DNA of 62,022 nucleotides, taken from the NCBI RefSeq assembly GCF_016919725.2, contig NZ_JAJERH010000015.1, positions 1-62,022 of the forward strand. Direction: 5' to 3'. Position numbers and translations under genes: made by a program. Below are positions 30,004 to 39,881 of this stretch, piece by piece. Numbering within the stretch: position 1 is the first letter of the stretch; every line of letters starts with the position of its first letter. The stretch is from Virgibacillus sp. AGTR (GTDB lineage Bacteria > Bacillota > Bacilli > Bacillales > Amphibacillaceae). The notes under the pieces are model-generated. The model did not search any database, had not been told where the DNA came from, and saw only the letters and a list, made by a program, of their open reading frames with translations.

Positions 30004-31923
30004 CTAATTGTAACTTTTTATATTCGTGATAAAGGACTGCTTATCTGGTGCTTTCATTAATGCATTAAACGTAATCGGATCTTGAGAAATAGAAGATATT
30101 TGATTAATAATTGTTTTTATAGGATTGGATTTATCATTGGCTATAGCAAGCATAAAAACAATTGATACCCTTTCGCTTCCCCATTCTATTGGTGTATCAA
30201 GAACGGCCACCGCTATGGAGGTTTTTCGCACTAGACTAGGGTCTCCGTGTGGGATAGCCACACCACCCCCAATAGATGTAGCAGATTTTTTCTCACGTAA
30301 TAGGGCATGATGAACATATTCTTGCTTAATATTACCTTTAGCTAATAATTGGTTGCCAAGCATTTCTACAACTTGGTAACGATGCTCTGCTTTAACATTT
30401 ATGAATAAGAGTTCTTCACTCATTAAATCGGCTAGAAAAGAACCTGACGAATTCGAACTATCACTTATCGTACCTTGTTTAAAGAATTGAGCCAATTTAT
30501 CTTGATCCTCCTGTTCAAGTAAAGGAGAAATAATAATGGTTGGAATACTACTATTACTTAGTGCTGTCGTAGAAATAATCAAGTTAACCTCATGATGCTG
30601 AATGAAACGAGGTACTTCTGATTTACCTATTGCACCAACGATTTGAATATCCTTATATTGTTGTTCTATTTTCACTTGCAACAAATGAGACATTCCTACA
30701 CCCATATGACATACAATTAATACCTTCGGAACCTTCCTCCTCTTCTTTTGGATTCTTTCAAGCGAAGCTTGGAAATGAAGAACAAGGTAAGCAACTTCAT
30801 CTTCTGGAAGATTCACATAAAATTGTCTCTTTACATTTTCTATTGCTAACGTCACCATACTAAACATATATGGATACATCTTTTTAATATTACCTAACAA
30901 AGGATTTGTGATTGGAAATCCATATTTAAGTCGATGAATGACTGCATCTAAATGAATAGCTAAGCCATTCAATAATTGCTCATCTTCTTCAAAGGATATC
31001 ATCGTTAACCGTTTAATCTTACTGGTTATTGCAGAAGCTACCTGTACAGTTTTCGGATGCTGTTTATTCAAAGGAGTTGATTGATCTTCCCTTTTTTTAC
31101 AACTACGTACATGCCATGTAAAGTAAATAATTTCTGCTTTAGAAATAGATATACAAAACTTCAATTCCAATTCTTCTAAAAACTTTTCAGAAGCTTTATA
31201 TTCTCTTGTTTTAAAAAATGCTTCGTCAGGAGTATTTGAAATAACGATAGATGCATGTTGTTTTGTTCGTTTCACCAATATAAGTGCATGCATCAAAAGA
31301 CCGTCCAACGCACTATCTGCAAAAGGGATGCCACTTGATAGCCTCATATTGTCCAACGCATTATTTATAGTAGAAATTTCAAATGGTAAAAATAAATCAA
31401 ATAGGTAATTTCTTGTGTTATCAACGATAAATTCTTGTAAATGTGCTAAAGCAATACGTTTATTAATCTCTTCACCTTCTATAATATGCCCTAGTTTCTG
31501 CCTAGAAGTTAATAAGAGATCAAAGTTCTTTATCCACTCAGCTATTCGTTTCATGTCAGCTTTAATAGCTGCTTTATGAATGTGATGTTCATCTGCCAAT
31601 GTTTGTAATGTAACTGGTCGTTTACTCTCCAATAAGCGATAGGCAATTTTCATTGCTCGCTCATCTTCAGATATTGTCTCCGCAAATAGTTCCTGGAATA
31701 ATTTTTTTCGTTCGACATTATTTATGTCTAGATAGACGCCTGTACCAGGCTTACGAACTATTGAGGCGGATGAGAAAGTCCTTACATAATCTTCAATCTG
31801 TTTAAGATCATTACGCACTGTCTTCTCTGAACATTGAACATGTGTTGCAAGATCCTGTATAAGAAATGGCTTACTATCATTTGATAATAATATCTCAATT
31901 AGCTCTCTCTGTCTGTTATTCAT
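30004..31923 (-). CDS. manR: ManR-like PRD-containing transcriptional activator
   Basis: A 639-residue regulator of the BglG/LevR-like activator type. Order: HTH at residues 1-60 (QDLATHVQCSEKTVRNDLKQI), a second HTH at about 90-145, PRD1 and PRD2 at about 170-400 with conserved His residues, an EIIB-like domain at about 405-490 (VLIVCHMGVGMSHLL with Cys) and EIIA at about 500-639 (SIGGGVAIPHGDPSLV with phospho-His). Phosphorylation by the PTS would tune activity. It lies directly upstream of manP, as manR does in Bacillus subtilis, and probably activates manP-manA. Confidence 0.87.
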   Translation of the reverse strand: MNNRQRELIEILLSNDSKPFLIQDLATHVQCSEKTVRNDLKQIEDYVRTFSSASIVRKPGTGVYLDINNVERKKLFQELFAETISEDERAMKIAYRLLESKRPVTLQTLADEHHIHKAAIKADMKRIAEWIKNFDLLLTSRQKLGHIIEGEEINKRIALAHLQEFIVDNTRNYLFDLFLPFEISTINNALDNMRLSSGIPFADSALDGLLMHALILVKRTKQHASIVISNTPDEAFFKTREYKASEKFLEELELKFCISISKAEIIYFTWHVRSCKKREDQSTPLNKQHPKTVQVASAITSKIKRLTMISFEEDEQLLNGLAIHLDAVIHRLKYGFPITNPLLGNIKKMYPYMFSMVTLAIENVKRQFYVNLPEDEVAYLVLHFQASLERIQKKRRKVPKVLIVCHMGVGMSHLLQVKIEQQYKDIQIVGAIGKSEVPRFIQHHEVNLIISTTALSNSSIPTIIISPLLEQEDQDKLAQFFKQGTISDSSNSSGSFLADLMSEELLFINVKAEHRYQVVEMLGNQLLAKGNIKQEYVHHALLREKKSATSIGGGVAIPHGDPSLVRKTSIAVAVLDTPIEWGSERVSIVFMLAIANDKSNPIKTIINQISSISQDPITFNALMKAPDKQSFITNIKSYN

Positions 31924-32101
31924 TGCAGCACCAACTTCTTACAAAGCTTGTCCGTTAACCAAAACAAACTGGAGAAGCTTTGTTGTATTTTACTGATTTG
32001 CTAGAAATTTGATACGATCTTTATTCGTAGCAAAACAGCTATATACAACTAGAATAGCAAAAGGAAGGACTTTTTTCCTTATTCACATCGTTCTTACTTT
32101 T

Positions 32102-34036
32102 TTAACGTAAGGCAGACATGAATGAATCAAAGGTCGATGCCTTGATTAATTGGTGTATCATTGTTTCCGAGTTTACCATTCTCCCCAACAGATCATACAT
32201 ATGTTGCAAGTCTTCCTGACTATCTTTCTTGACATTTAAAAGGCAGACAAATTGGACAGGTTTATTTCCCCAGGTAATTGCTTTTTTCAAAGTACAAACA
32301 GTTAAGAACGTTTTATTTGTTTGTGGAGTTATCGGATGTGGAATGGCTACTAGGTTGCCGAACGAAGTAGGAGCTATTGCTTCTCTGTCATATAGATTAT
32401 CTAGATAGCTCTTATTTACATATCCTAACTGAAGTAGCTTTTGATGTAAAAAATGCAATACTTCCTTCTTTGTTTCAAAATCTTTCTGTAAGAATATGAG
32501 ATTTTCTTGAAAATAACCAGATATATTTCGTTGATTACCAATGAATTGCCCAATTTTTTTCATATCATTATTTCCAAGAATAGCATTTACTTCGATAACT
32601 GGAACTGATAAATTCTCTATAATAGGAACTGAACTAATAATCAAGTCAACGTTGTTTAAATTATAAGCTTTTAATTTATACAATTCTGTAATACCTACTA
32701 CATCAAGACTCTGTCTGAATTGTGTTTTTACTCGATAGTAGATCAATTGTGCAGTCCCAAACCCAGAAGCACAGACAATTAAACATCGTTTAGGTCCGGA
32801 ATTTAAGTTCCTTCTTTCGATAGCTGCACCAATATGCAAGGCAATATAGCCAATTTCATTTTCATCAATTTTGGTATCTGTTATTTTTTCAATCATTAAA
32901 CCACCAAGAATAGCCGTTTCAAATGCTAATGGATACTTCTTTTTAATGTCCTCCAATAATGGATTTCTAATATTCATACCATATTTATAGCGATTAATTG
33001 CAGGTTTTAAATGCAAGCTTAGTGCAATAATTAGTTCCTTATCATGCTCAATACCTAAGCGATACTCTTCCTCAATTTTAGCTAACATTTTTTTACTAAT
33101 AGCCAGAATAGTATCGTCAATCATTTGTTCGTTAAGCACGTCTACTTTTGTAGGCTGCGAAAGCATTTTCGTTCCCAATAAATGAATAGCAATATAAGCG
33201 GTCTCCTCCTTTGGGAAAACAACGTTAAAATGTTCTTCTACATCCTTTACAATTTTTAAAGCTACTTGATATTCACTCTGCTTTTCTATTTGGCTACGTT
33301 CACTTGGTTGTAAATTAACATGATTTCCACTACGAATTCTTTTGTAAGCGATCGCAATATGAATGAGAAGGTTATTAATAGCAATATCTGACATACTAAT
33401 TTGATGTTGACTAATTTGCTGCATAATAATTGCTGATATGGCATGGAAATCTGTTGGCATCAAACTAGAAGATAAGCCTTTCATCCCATTTTCGGTACAA
33501 TCACTACTTCGATCAACAACATATTCTGCCATACAAAAACGTAATTTAAGCTCGTCTCCTCTAAGCTCAAGTCCGTAATTAGGTCTGGAATGTAATTGAA
33601 TAGAGTAATGATTTAAGATGGACTTTACCTGTTTTAAATCATTTTGAACAGTCGATTTACTCACGTACAATTCGTCAGCCAATTGCTCGATCTTTACATA
33701 ATCATCACTAACTAATAGCTTTCGAATAATATAAGCTTCTCTTTCTTCAGGCGATTGAGGTTGTAGATAATCCTTTGACAATTCTGGATATGCAATATGG
33801 TGAAGAAATTGGCGAAATTTCTTTTCCTGAAAAACAACCAATTTATAACCTTTTCCCATAAGGGTTTGGATTTGTGCACCATGATTCATAACCAACGCAT
33901 CTAGCTTTTTTATATCCTCCCTCGTTGTTCTAGATGTAACGTTATTTATATCAGCCAAAAATTCACCTGTAACAGGTGCATCTATAGTCATTAACTTTTT
34001 TAAAATTACTCTCATTCTCGAGGTAAGCATACCCAT
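32102..34036 (-). CDS. licR: LicR-like PRD-containing transcriptional activator
   Basis: A 644-residue PTS-controlled activator. Order: winged HTH (LTSRMRVILKKLMTIDAPVTGEFLAD..TTREDIKKL), second HTH (QLADELYVSKSTVQNDLKQVK), PRD1 and PRD2 (about 180-400; EETAYIAIHLLGTKM, NEIGYIALHIGAAIERR), EIIB-like (CLIVCASGFGTAQLIYYR) and EIIA (PTSFGNLVAIPHPITPQTN). The order and several motifs match Bacillus subtilis LicR nearly residue for residue. It follows the licB-licC-licA-GH1 genes in the same direction, separated by a structured repeat, and should activate them in response to oligomeric beta-glucosides. Confidence 0.9.
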   Translation of the reverse strand: MGMLTSRMRVILKKLMTIDAPVTGEFLADINNVTSRTTREDIKKLDALVMNHGAQIQTLMGKGYKLVVFQEKKFRQFLHHIAYPELSKDYLQPQSPEEREAYIIRKLLVSDDYVKIEQLADELYVSKSTVQNDLKQVKSILNHYSIQLHSRPNYGLELRGDELKLRFCMAEYVVDRSSDCTENGMKGLSSSLMPTDFHAISAIIMQQISQHQISMSDIAINNLLIHIAIAYKRIRSGNHVNLQPSERSQIEKQSEYQVALKIVKDVEEHFNVVFPKEETAYIAIHLLGTKMLSQPTKVDVLNEQMIDDTILAISKKMLAKIEEEYRLGIEHDKELIIALSLHLKPAINRYKYGMNIRNPLLEDIKKKYPLAFETAILGGLMIEKITDTKIDENEIGYIALHIGAAIERRNLNSGPKRCLIVCASGFGTAQLIYYRVKTQFRQSLDVVGITELYKLKAYNLNNVDLIISSVPIIENLSVPVIEVNAILGNNDMKKIGQFIGNQRNISGYFQENLIFLQKDFETKKEVLHFLHQKLLQLGYVNKSYLDNLYDREAIAPTSFGNLVAIPHPITPQTNKTFLTVCTLKKAITWGNKPVQFVCLLNVKKDSQEDLQHMYDLLGRMVNSETMIHQLIKASTFDSFMSALR

Positions 34037-34060
34037 TTGCTCCTTACTCGGATCGATGTA

Positions 34061-34246
34061 ATAAAGTGAAACCTCAATCAGTGGGAGTTTTGTTTATCCC
34101 CCACAGGATGGTTAGTACCACAAGGGTATGACCTAAAGTCCTCTAAACCAATCGGACATTACTGGCAGTCGCTCCCCACTTATCCATATTGGTTTCACTT
34201 TTTCACTTGAAGTTTGGGGCTTACTGCCAGTTATATGAGGGATAAA
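34061..34246 (+). repeat. Structured 185-bp repeat, copy 8
   Basis: Bounded by exact ATAAA (34061-34065 and 34242-34246). Keeps AACCAAT and its loop partner ATTGGTT, and AAAGTGAAAC with GTTTCACTTT, so both proposed long-range pairings are intact. Lies between the GH1 gene and licR, antisense to them. Confidence 0.92.
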
Positions 34247-34330
34247 GGGCGTTCTGACTCGTTCAAAATCAAAACTCCTTAATCGATATTTTCATTAAAA
34301 TCATTATCGGATAGCTAGCAGCTTTGCTGT

Positions 34331-35713
34331 CTAAAAACCATTATTTTCTGCTACATGCTTTATCCAATGCGCACTTTTCTTCGGTGTTCGTTTCATTGTC
34401 TTTAGGTCTACAGCAAAAAAACCATAGCGATTTTTATAAGCATTCATCCACGACCAATTATCCATGAAAGCCCATAAATGATAGCCTTTTACATTACAAT
34501 TTTCTTGTATAGCCTGATGCACCCATTTCAAATGCTCTTTTATAAATTCTATTCGATAATCATCCTGAATTTCTCCATTTCTTAGAAATCGTTCTTCATT
34601 CTGAACTCCCATGCCATTTTCCGAAATAAAAGATTCAATATTTCCATAGTTATCTTTTAAATTTTTCAAAATATCATAGATTCCTTTTTCATATATCTCC
34701 CACCCACGATACTTATTCATTTTTCTACCTGGCATTTCATAGCTATCAAAATACATATCGGGCATAAACGGAGCATACGGGTTTGGTAAATACTCTTTTG
34801 CTTTCACACGACGAGGCTGATAATAATTCACACCGAGAATATCAACCTTGTTCTCCCTTAATAATTCTTTATCTCCGACTTCTGTATTCGGTAATAGTCC
34901 ATGTTCATTTAAAATCTCTATTAGCTCGCTCGGATACTCCCCAAGGACCGCCGGATCCAAGAAGCTACGATTGAAAAATAAGTCTGCTATTCTAGAAGCT
35001 CTTAAATCAGCTGGATTATTACTTCTAGGATAGGACGGTGTTAGATTTAAAATGATTCCAATTTTACTTCCATTGTCATTGTATGTACGAAATGCTTCTA
35101 CTGCCTTTGCATGTGCAATCATTGTGTGATAAGCAACTTGAGTGGCCTTTTTAGCATCAACGATATTCGGATAATGAAAATCATACAAGTATCCACCTTC
35201 AACTGGAACAATTGGTTCATTAAATGTAAACCATTTTGTCACACGGTCGCCGAATAATTGAAAACAAGTCTTCGCATAGTCTACATATTTCTCAACTACT
35301 TCTCTACTTTCCCATCCGCCTTGCTGTTGCAGATCAAAAGGCATATCAAAGTGAAACAGATTTACAAACGGCTCAATGTCTTGAGCAATCAATTCATCAA
35401 TTACATGATTGTAAAAGTCTGCCGCTTTTTGGTTTACTTCACCATAAGGCATAAACCTTGACCATGATATAGATAAACGAAAGGTATTATGACCAATTTC
35501 TTTCATTAATTTTATATCTTCTTTATATGTGTGATAAAAATTAGAGGTAGTATCAGGGCCAACTTCATCAAAAAATCGGTTTGGCTCCTTCTCATACCAA
35601 TGATCCCAGATGTTTTTCGCTTTACCATCTTCTTTCGCAGCACCTTCTATTTGTGTTGCTGACGTTGCACTTCCCCACCAAAAATCTTCAGGAAACTGAA
35701 AGTTGATTGTCAC
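34331..35713 (-). CDS. 6-phospho-beta-glucosidase, GH1
   Basis: A 460-residue cytoplasmic TIM-barrel enzyme that hydrolyses PTS-imported, phosphorylated beta-glucosides such as cellobiose 6-phosphate. The acid/base Glu is in TFNEPIVP and the nucleophile Glu in ISENGMG. N-terminal FPEDFWWGSATSATQIEGA is the family start. It is fourth in the leftward EIIB-EIIC-EIIA-GH1 operon; in the Bacillus subtilis lic operon this slot is held by a GH4 enzyme, so the two families have been exchanged. A GH4 enzyme is present in the window at 50046-51365. Confidence 0.92.
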   Translation of the reverse strand: MTINFQFPEDFWWGSATSATQIEGAAKEDGKAKNIWDHWYEKEPNRFFDEVGPDTTSNFYHTYKEDIKLMKEIGHNTFRLSISWSRFMPYGEVNQKAADFYNHVIDELIAQDIEPFVNLFHFDMPFDLQQQGGWESREVVEKYVDYAKTCFQLFGDRVTKWFTFNEPIVPVEGGYLYDFHYPNIVDAKKATQVAYHTMIAHAKAVEAFRTYNDNGSKIGIILNLTPSYPRSNNPADLRASRIADLFFNRSFLDPAVLGEYPSELIEILNEHGLLPNTEVGDKELLRENKVDILGVNYYQPRRVKAKEYLPNPYAPFMPDMYFDSYEMPGRKMNKYRGWEIYEKGIYDILKNLKDNYGNIESFISENGMGVQNEERFLRNGEIQDDYRIEFIKEHLKWVHQAIQENCNVKGYHLWAFMDNWSWMNAYKNRYGFFAVDLKTMKRTPKKSAHWIKHVAENNGF

Positions 35714-35736
35714 CGCTAGTTCCTCCTCTTAACTTA

Positions 35737-36051
35737 CTATTTATTTCTGTATATTTCGATAATCTCTATCGCAAGGTCCCTTACTGTCATTGATGTCATT
35801 AAATGATCTTGTGAATGAATAAGCATGACATTAATAACATTTTCTTCACCCTTTGCTTCCTGTTGTAATAGCTGGGTTTGGTATTCATGCGCCTTTCCTA
35901 GTTCTTCTCCAGCCTGTTCAACTAGTTCATCGGCTAATGTAAAATTACCGATCTTTGCCTCTTGAATGGCTTCCATTACGTTTGATTTTCCATTACCGGC
36001 GTGCAATATTATTTGAAATGCAATATTTGTTGTTTGATCCACGCTTTTCAC
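35737..36051 (-). CDS. licA: PTS lactose/cellobiose-type EIIA
   Basis: A 104-residue, all-helical cytoplasmic phosphocarrier. The phospho-His is His79 in VMLIHSQDHLMTS, as in the Lac-family EIIA trimer. It receives phosphate from HPr and passes it to the EIIB encoded by the first gene of this operon. It lies between EIIC and GH1 genes with gaps of about 30 bases. It is the only stand-alone EIIA in the window and might also serve the EIIB/EIIC pair at 48464-50049, which has none. Confidence 0.93.
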   Translation of the reverse strand: MKSVDQTTNIAFQIILHAGNGKSNVMEAIQEAKIGNFTLADELVEQAGEELGKAHEYQTQLLQQEAKGEENVINVMLIHSQDHLMTSMTVRDLAIEIIEIYRNK

Positions 36052-36084
36052 CTCTTAAGACTGCTTAAAATACTGTTATTATGA

Positions 36085-37374
36085 TTAGCTTTTCTTTACC
36101 TTCGTTTCTTTTTCATAGTAACTCTTGTCCATAATCTTTAAGAATGGCCACCAAATCGCAATTACTATAACTAAATTTACTGCCTGTAGTACCCCTCCTT
36201 GCCATGCATTACCTGTTGCTAAAAATCCATTTAAAATAACTGGTGTTGTCCATGGGACAATTACCCCAGCAGGTGGCGGAACTAATCCAGTCGACATAGC
36301 AAAATATGTAATAATGGTAACTACAACTGGAGCAACAAGCCATGGAATAATAATTAATGGATTCATGATAATCGGTAAGCCAAAGATAATAGGCTCGTTT
36401 ACATTAAATACCCCGGCAGGTGCACCAAGCTTACCTAATTCCTTCAATTGTCTACTTCTACCAATTAGAAATATTAGAATGATAACAGCTAACGTCATGC
36501 CTGATCCTCCCATACCAACAAGGAAAGAGTCGACAAATTGCTTCGTCACAATGTTTGGTAATTCAGTTCCCGCCTGAAACGCTGATAAATTTTGATCATT
36601 TAATGCATACCAGATTGGATCAAATACTGAATTCACAATGATTTGGCCATGTAATCCAAAGAACCAGAAAACCTGAATCAACAGTACCGCAACAATAGTT
36701 GCTGGCAATCCACTACCAAGTTCAGTTAATGGTTGTTGGATTATAGTATAAATAAAATTCTGTACTGTCTCAAAATTGGTGTAACTAAATAGAATGCGGA
36801 CTATTAAAAAAATCGATAATGTTAGGGTAATCGGAATTAATGCACTAAATGATTTTGACACTGCCCCCGGAACCCCAGCTGGCATTTTAATTGTCCAATC
36901 TTTTTGTACGAAGAAACGATATAACTCAGCTGAAATAAATGCAGTAAAGATACCAAGAAACATTCCTTGGGCTCCTAGACTTGCTGTAGGAATAACTCCA
37001 GATACTCCTTCTAATACCTGTGGCGTTAATATCAAGAAAGCTGCTAGTGCAACTACACCGCCATAAATAGCCTCCCCTTCGTAATGCTCTGTTAACTTAT
37101 AACCAATCCCAACGATTACAAATAATCCCATTATGCTTAAGGTGGCAGCTGAAGCTGGTCCTAATGCATTTTGGTATGCCTTATAGGCTTCCTCACTAAT
37201 CATACTATCGAGGAAGGGAAAATTTGCAATAACAACAAATATAGAACCAAAAATAATAAGTGGTAACGCAACCATAAATCCGTCACGTAAAGCGGATAAG
37301 TAACGGTTATTGTTTAACTTATCAGCAATCGGTAATAAGAAGTTCTCCAACATTTCCATAAACTTCCCATTCAT
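36085..37374 (-). CDS. licC: PTS lichenan/cellobiose-type EIIC permease
   Basis: A 429-residue integral membrane transporter of the Lac/cellobiose family. Begins FMEMLENFLLPIADKLNNNRYLSALRDGFMVALPLIIFGSIF. Family motifs NEPIIFGLPIIMNPLIIIPW and WTTPVILNGFLATG are present. It carries beta-glucan oligosaccharides across the membrane while EIIB phosphorylates them. It starts 15 bases after licB. Confidence 0.93.
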   Translation of the reverse strand: MNGKFMEMLENFLLPIADKLNNNRYLSALRDGFMVALPLIIFGSIFVVIANFPFLDSMISEEAYKAYQNALGPASAATLSIMGLFVIVGIGYKLTEHYEGEAIYGGVVALAAFLILTPQVLEGVSGVIPTASLGAQGMFLGIFTAFISAELYRFFVQKDWTIKMPAGVPGAVSKSFSALIPITLTLSIFLIVRILFSYTNFETVQNFIYTIIQQPLTELGSGLPATIVAVLLIQVFWFFGLHGQIIVNSVFDPIWYALNDQNLSAFQAGTELPNIVTKQFVDSFLVGMGGSGMTLAVIILIFLIGRSRQLKELGKLGAPAGVFNVNEPIIFGLPIIMNPLIIIPWLVAPVVVTIITYFAMSTGLVPPPAGVIVPWTTPVILNGFLATGNAWQGGVLQAVNLVIVIAIWWPFLKIMDKSYYEKETKVKKS

Positions 37375-37388
37375 CTAAATCTCCTCCT

Positions 37389-37703
37389 TTAACTATTTTC
37401 ATTAAGCAATTCCAATGCCTTATTTAACACTGCTTCTCCGTCGATTCTTCCATAAGCAATTGGATCAATTACATCAATCGGTACATTCCATTCACTCGCC
37501 GCTTTAGAAAGTTTCTTTTTTAAAAAACGCATTTGTGGACCGATAAGTAGTACATCCGCTTTTTCCATTTCCTGCGTTATCTTATCTTGTGCCACAGCCC
37601 ATATCTGAACCTCCATTTCCGTTTCAGATGCTATTTCTTCCATTTTTGCTACTAATAAACTCGTAGACATACCAGCTGAACATGCTAGAACAATATTTTT
37701 CAT
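37389..37703 (-). CDS. licB: PTS lichenan/cellobiose-type EIIB
   Basis: A 104-residue cytoplasmic EIIB with phospho-Cys8 in IVLACSAGMSTSLLV and the following PQMRFLKKKL and IDPIAYGRIDGEAVLNKAL motifs. First gene of the lic-like operon. The upstream gap holds a palindrome and a cre-like site. The ribosome site is GGAGGG, 9 bases before the ATG. Confidence 0.94.
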   Translation of the reverse strand: MKNIVLACSAGMSTSLLVAKMEEIASETEMEVQIWAVAQDKITQEMEKADVLLIGPQMRFLKKKLSKAASEWNVPIDVIDPIAYGRIDGEAVLNKALELLNENS

Positions 37704-37783
37704 GGAAAATCCCTCCTACGTTGATGTTTGTTAACTTATCTATAAGTTTATACGAATACAAACAGCAACTACACCTATACTTT

Positions 37784-37818
37784 TTCCGTCATGAAACGGA
37801 AATAATTAAGCGCTTACA
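37784..37818 (-). promoter_or_regulatory. Palindrome and cre-like site upstream of the lic-like operon
   Basis: TTCCGT-6-ACGGAA (37784-37801) is a perfect interrupted palindrome. It lies beside TGTAAGCGCTTAAT (minus strand, 37818-37805), a good cre match with a symmetric AAGCGCTT core. Both are about 90-115 bases before licB. The palindrome could be the LicR activator site and the second element the CcpA site. A second palindrome, AACTTATCTATAAGTT, lies at about 37734. Roles are inferred. Confidence 0.45.
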
Positions 37819-37913
37819 TGTGATTGCATAGCACCTCACCAGCTGTTTACCTCCCTTAATATAAGGATAACCTCCGTGTTTTCACGAATTTTGGAACGAT
37901 ATTACGTTATGAA

Positions 37914-38320
37914 ATGGTTTTATGGACGTCTTGATCGCTTAAGAAGAGAACTAGAACGAAAAGGAAAAAGCGGTGCTTAAACATGGGTGATTATGATCGC
38001 ATGGAACATTGAATACACGTAAAAAAGGGGGGGAGCGATTCAAAGACTCATCCGAGCCAATGAAAATGTTAATTTCAATAGTGTTGCAGAGGAAGCAGGT
38101 GCAGCAAAAGCAACATTGTACAACAATCCTGAAATTCGTGAGAAAATTGGATTATTAAGGAAGCGGAACTCGCAAATGCCAACACCAAACAATTAAAACG
38201 AGTAATGAATGGAAGCAATAAAAATGCCATTATAGATTCACTAAACGGAAAATCGAGAAACTAGAAGATGATAACCAACAACTACAAAAGCAGTTAAATG
38301 TAGCTTATGGGAAGGTGTAA
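37914..38320 (+). pseudogene. Remnant of a Tn554-type transposition gene (TnpC/DUF6262-like)
   Basis: From ATG 37983 the frames give MGDYDRMEH, NTRKK, ERAIQRLIRANENVNFNSVAEEAG, AAKATLYNNPEIREKI, QLKRVMNGSNKNAIIDSL and KIEKLEDDNQQLQKQLNVAYGKV, ending at about 38317. These are consecutive parts of a DUF6262/TnpC-like protein interrupted by several frameshifts and stops. The stretch 37914-37980 (FYGRLDRLRRELERKGKSGA) may be the tail of the preceding TnpB-type recombinase. No other part of the transposon is left. It marks a former mobile element just before the AraC/SDR pair. Confidence 0.75.
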
Positions 38321-38739
38321 GTTCTACTTTTTTAAAACTATTTAGGTTGAAGTAACGATACCAACAAAACATTCTCATACTATTTCGCAAACAGGCCAGA
38401 TTGTAAATGATAGACATATTGAATACTGGATAAATTAATTTAATGCTAAGATCAATTTAAGCCCAAGATTATAGTGAGTGACTTTCTGATTGGGTAGGTA
38501 CAAATAACAAAAACACTAAAACATATTTAAACCGCTTAGGTAAATAGGATTATTTAGATGTCTTTTAATGGTACCTATTACTAACGGATTAATTCGACGT
38601 AGTTGGCTAGTAAAATGTCACCCTTTGCTAGTTACAATGCTAGATTGAATAGGTATTATAATATCTGTCCCGTTAACTAGGCAGAACACAATCACAAGCA
38701 AAACTAGTGAATGTTTAGATAGCTAAAGGAGGACCCATT
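38321..38739. other. Gene-free stretch, unrecognised
   Basis: No repeat of either family, no strong hairpin and no coding frame. It must contain the promoter of the AraC gene at 38740. It may be further decayed transposon DNA. Confidence 0.35.
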
Positions 38740-39753
38740 ATGAAGTCTTATACTCGTATTAAAATCCCGGCAGGATTTTGGGCAGGCATACATCAATTAG
38801 GGATTGCCCCCCACGACGTGGCTCGAAAAGCACGACTACCGCTCACCATTATTACTGACCCAGTTGTCACTACCGATCAATATTTCGCGATTTGGCAGGC
38901 TTATTCGGATCTCATTGATGACACTGCCAAAGGAATTATCAAGCTTATGACCGTCTTTGAAACAGCGCATTATCCACCCACAGTATTAGCGACTTACCAT
39001 GCTCGTGACTACCGTGACGCTCTAAAACGAATGGCACGGTACAAACAGATGTGTCCCCCTGAAAGCTTACATATCACCGAGGGAGGTGAGAAATGTACAA
39101 TTGAACTAGATTGGTTGTATACCGAGCAACCAGGTCCACCGATGCTAGTTGGAATCACTCTGGCATTTCTTTTGGAGCTTGGACGTCGGGGCACAGGCCA
39201 ACCGTTGATGGCGAAATTTGTCGAATTTACGCACTCAATGGGCGACCTACAGGCACTTGAAGCTTACTTCGGCTGCCATATCCGGATTGGTGCAAATTGT
39301 AACAGGTTGACGCTACATCGAAGAGATCTAGACCTCCCTTTTGTCTCGTACAACGAAGAGTTGCTGGAGATTCTGACACCCGTATTAGACAAATCGTTGG
39401 ATGAGCAGCAACGCAGTCGCTCAATCACCGAAATGGTCAAGTGGATTATGAAACGTAACCTAACAGGAGGGCGCCCTGACATTCAGACTGTCGCAAGCGA
39501 GTTTGGGATGAGCGATCGTACCTTGCAGCGACGTCTTACTGACGAAGGCACGAACTTCAAGCATCTTTTGACACAAGTCCGACATGAGTTAGCTCGAGAG
39601 TACCTCGCAGATCCCTCGTTCGATATTAAAGAAGTAGCCTTCATGATTGGATATGAAGACCAGAACTCGTTTTACCGCGCCTTCCGCATTTGGGAAGGTG
39701 ATACTCCCTTAAATTGGCGTACTGAACAATTAGGTACAAACTCAAGAAATTAA
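38740..39753 (+). CDS. AraC-family regulator with Arabinose_bd-type N-terminus
   Basis: A 337-residue transcription factor. Residues about 15-200 match the N-terminal ligand domain of the OruR/ArgR-like AraC subgroup (Arabinose_bd type): ARKARLPLTIITDPVVTTDQYFAIWQAY, then RDYRDALKRMARYK. The C-terminal AraC DNA-binding domain is at about 235-330 (VASEFGMSDRTLQRRLTDEG; EVAFMIGYEDQNSFYRAFRIWEG). This subgroup is far commoner in Proteobacteria. The gene is visibly richer in G+C than its neighbours (many CGC, GGC and CTC codons), which suggests transfer. AAAGGAGG lies 7 bases before the ATG. It probably controls the SDR gene that follows. Confidence 0.88.
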   Translation: MKSYTRIKIPAGFWAGIHQLGIAPHDVARKARLPLTIITDPVVTTDQYFAIWQAYSDLIDDTAKGIIKLMTVFETAHYPPTVLATYHARDYRDALKRMARYKQMCPPESLHITEGGEKCTIELDWLYTEQPGPPMLVGITLAFLLELGRRGTGQPLMAKFVEFTHSMGDLQALEAYFGCHIRIGANCNRLTLHRRDLDLPFVSYNEELLEILTPVLDKSLDEQQRSRSITEMVKWIMKRNLTGGRPDIQTVASEFGMSDRTLQRRLTDEGTNFKHLLTQVRHELAREYLADPSFDIKEVAFMIGYEDQNSFYRAFRIWEGDTPLNWRTEQLGTNSRN

Positions 39754-39881
39754 CTTTGTCTTAAAAGTAAATTTTTTAACACTATATTAAAAAAGAATAA
39801 CCTAATTATTACCCCAAAGTGTAGAAGCGCGTTTATTTTAACTTATTATCATAAAAGATAAATGAAATGGAGAAATGTATT

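Noticed and set aside
36125-36577. 150-codon plus-strand frame opposite licC
   Set aside because: Antisense shadow of the EIIC gene; low-complexity composition follows the hydrophobic codons of the real gene.
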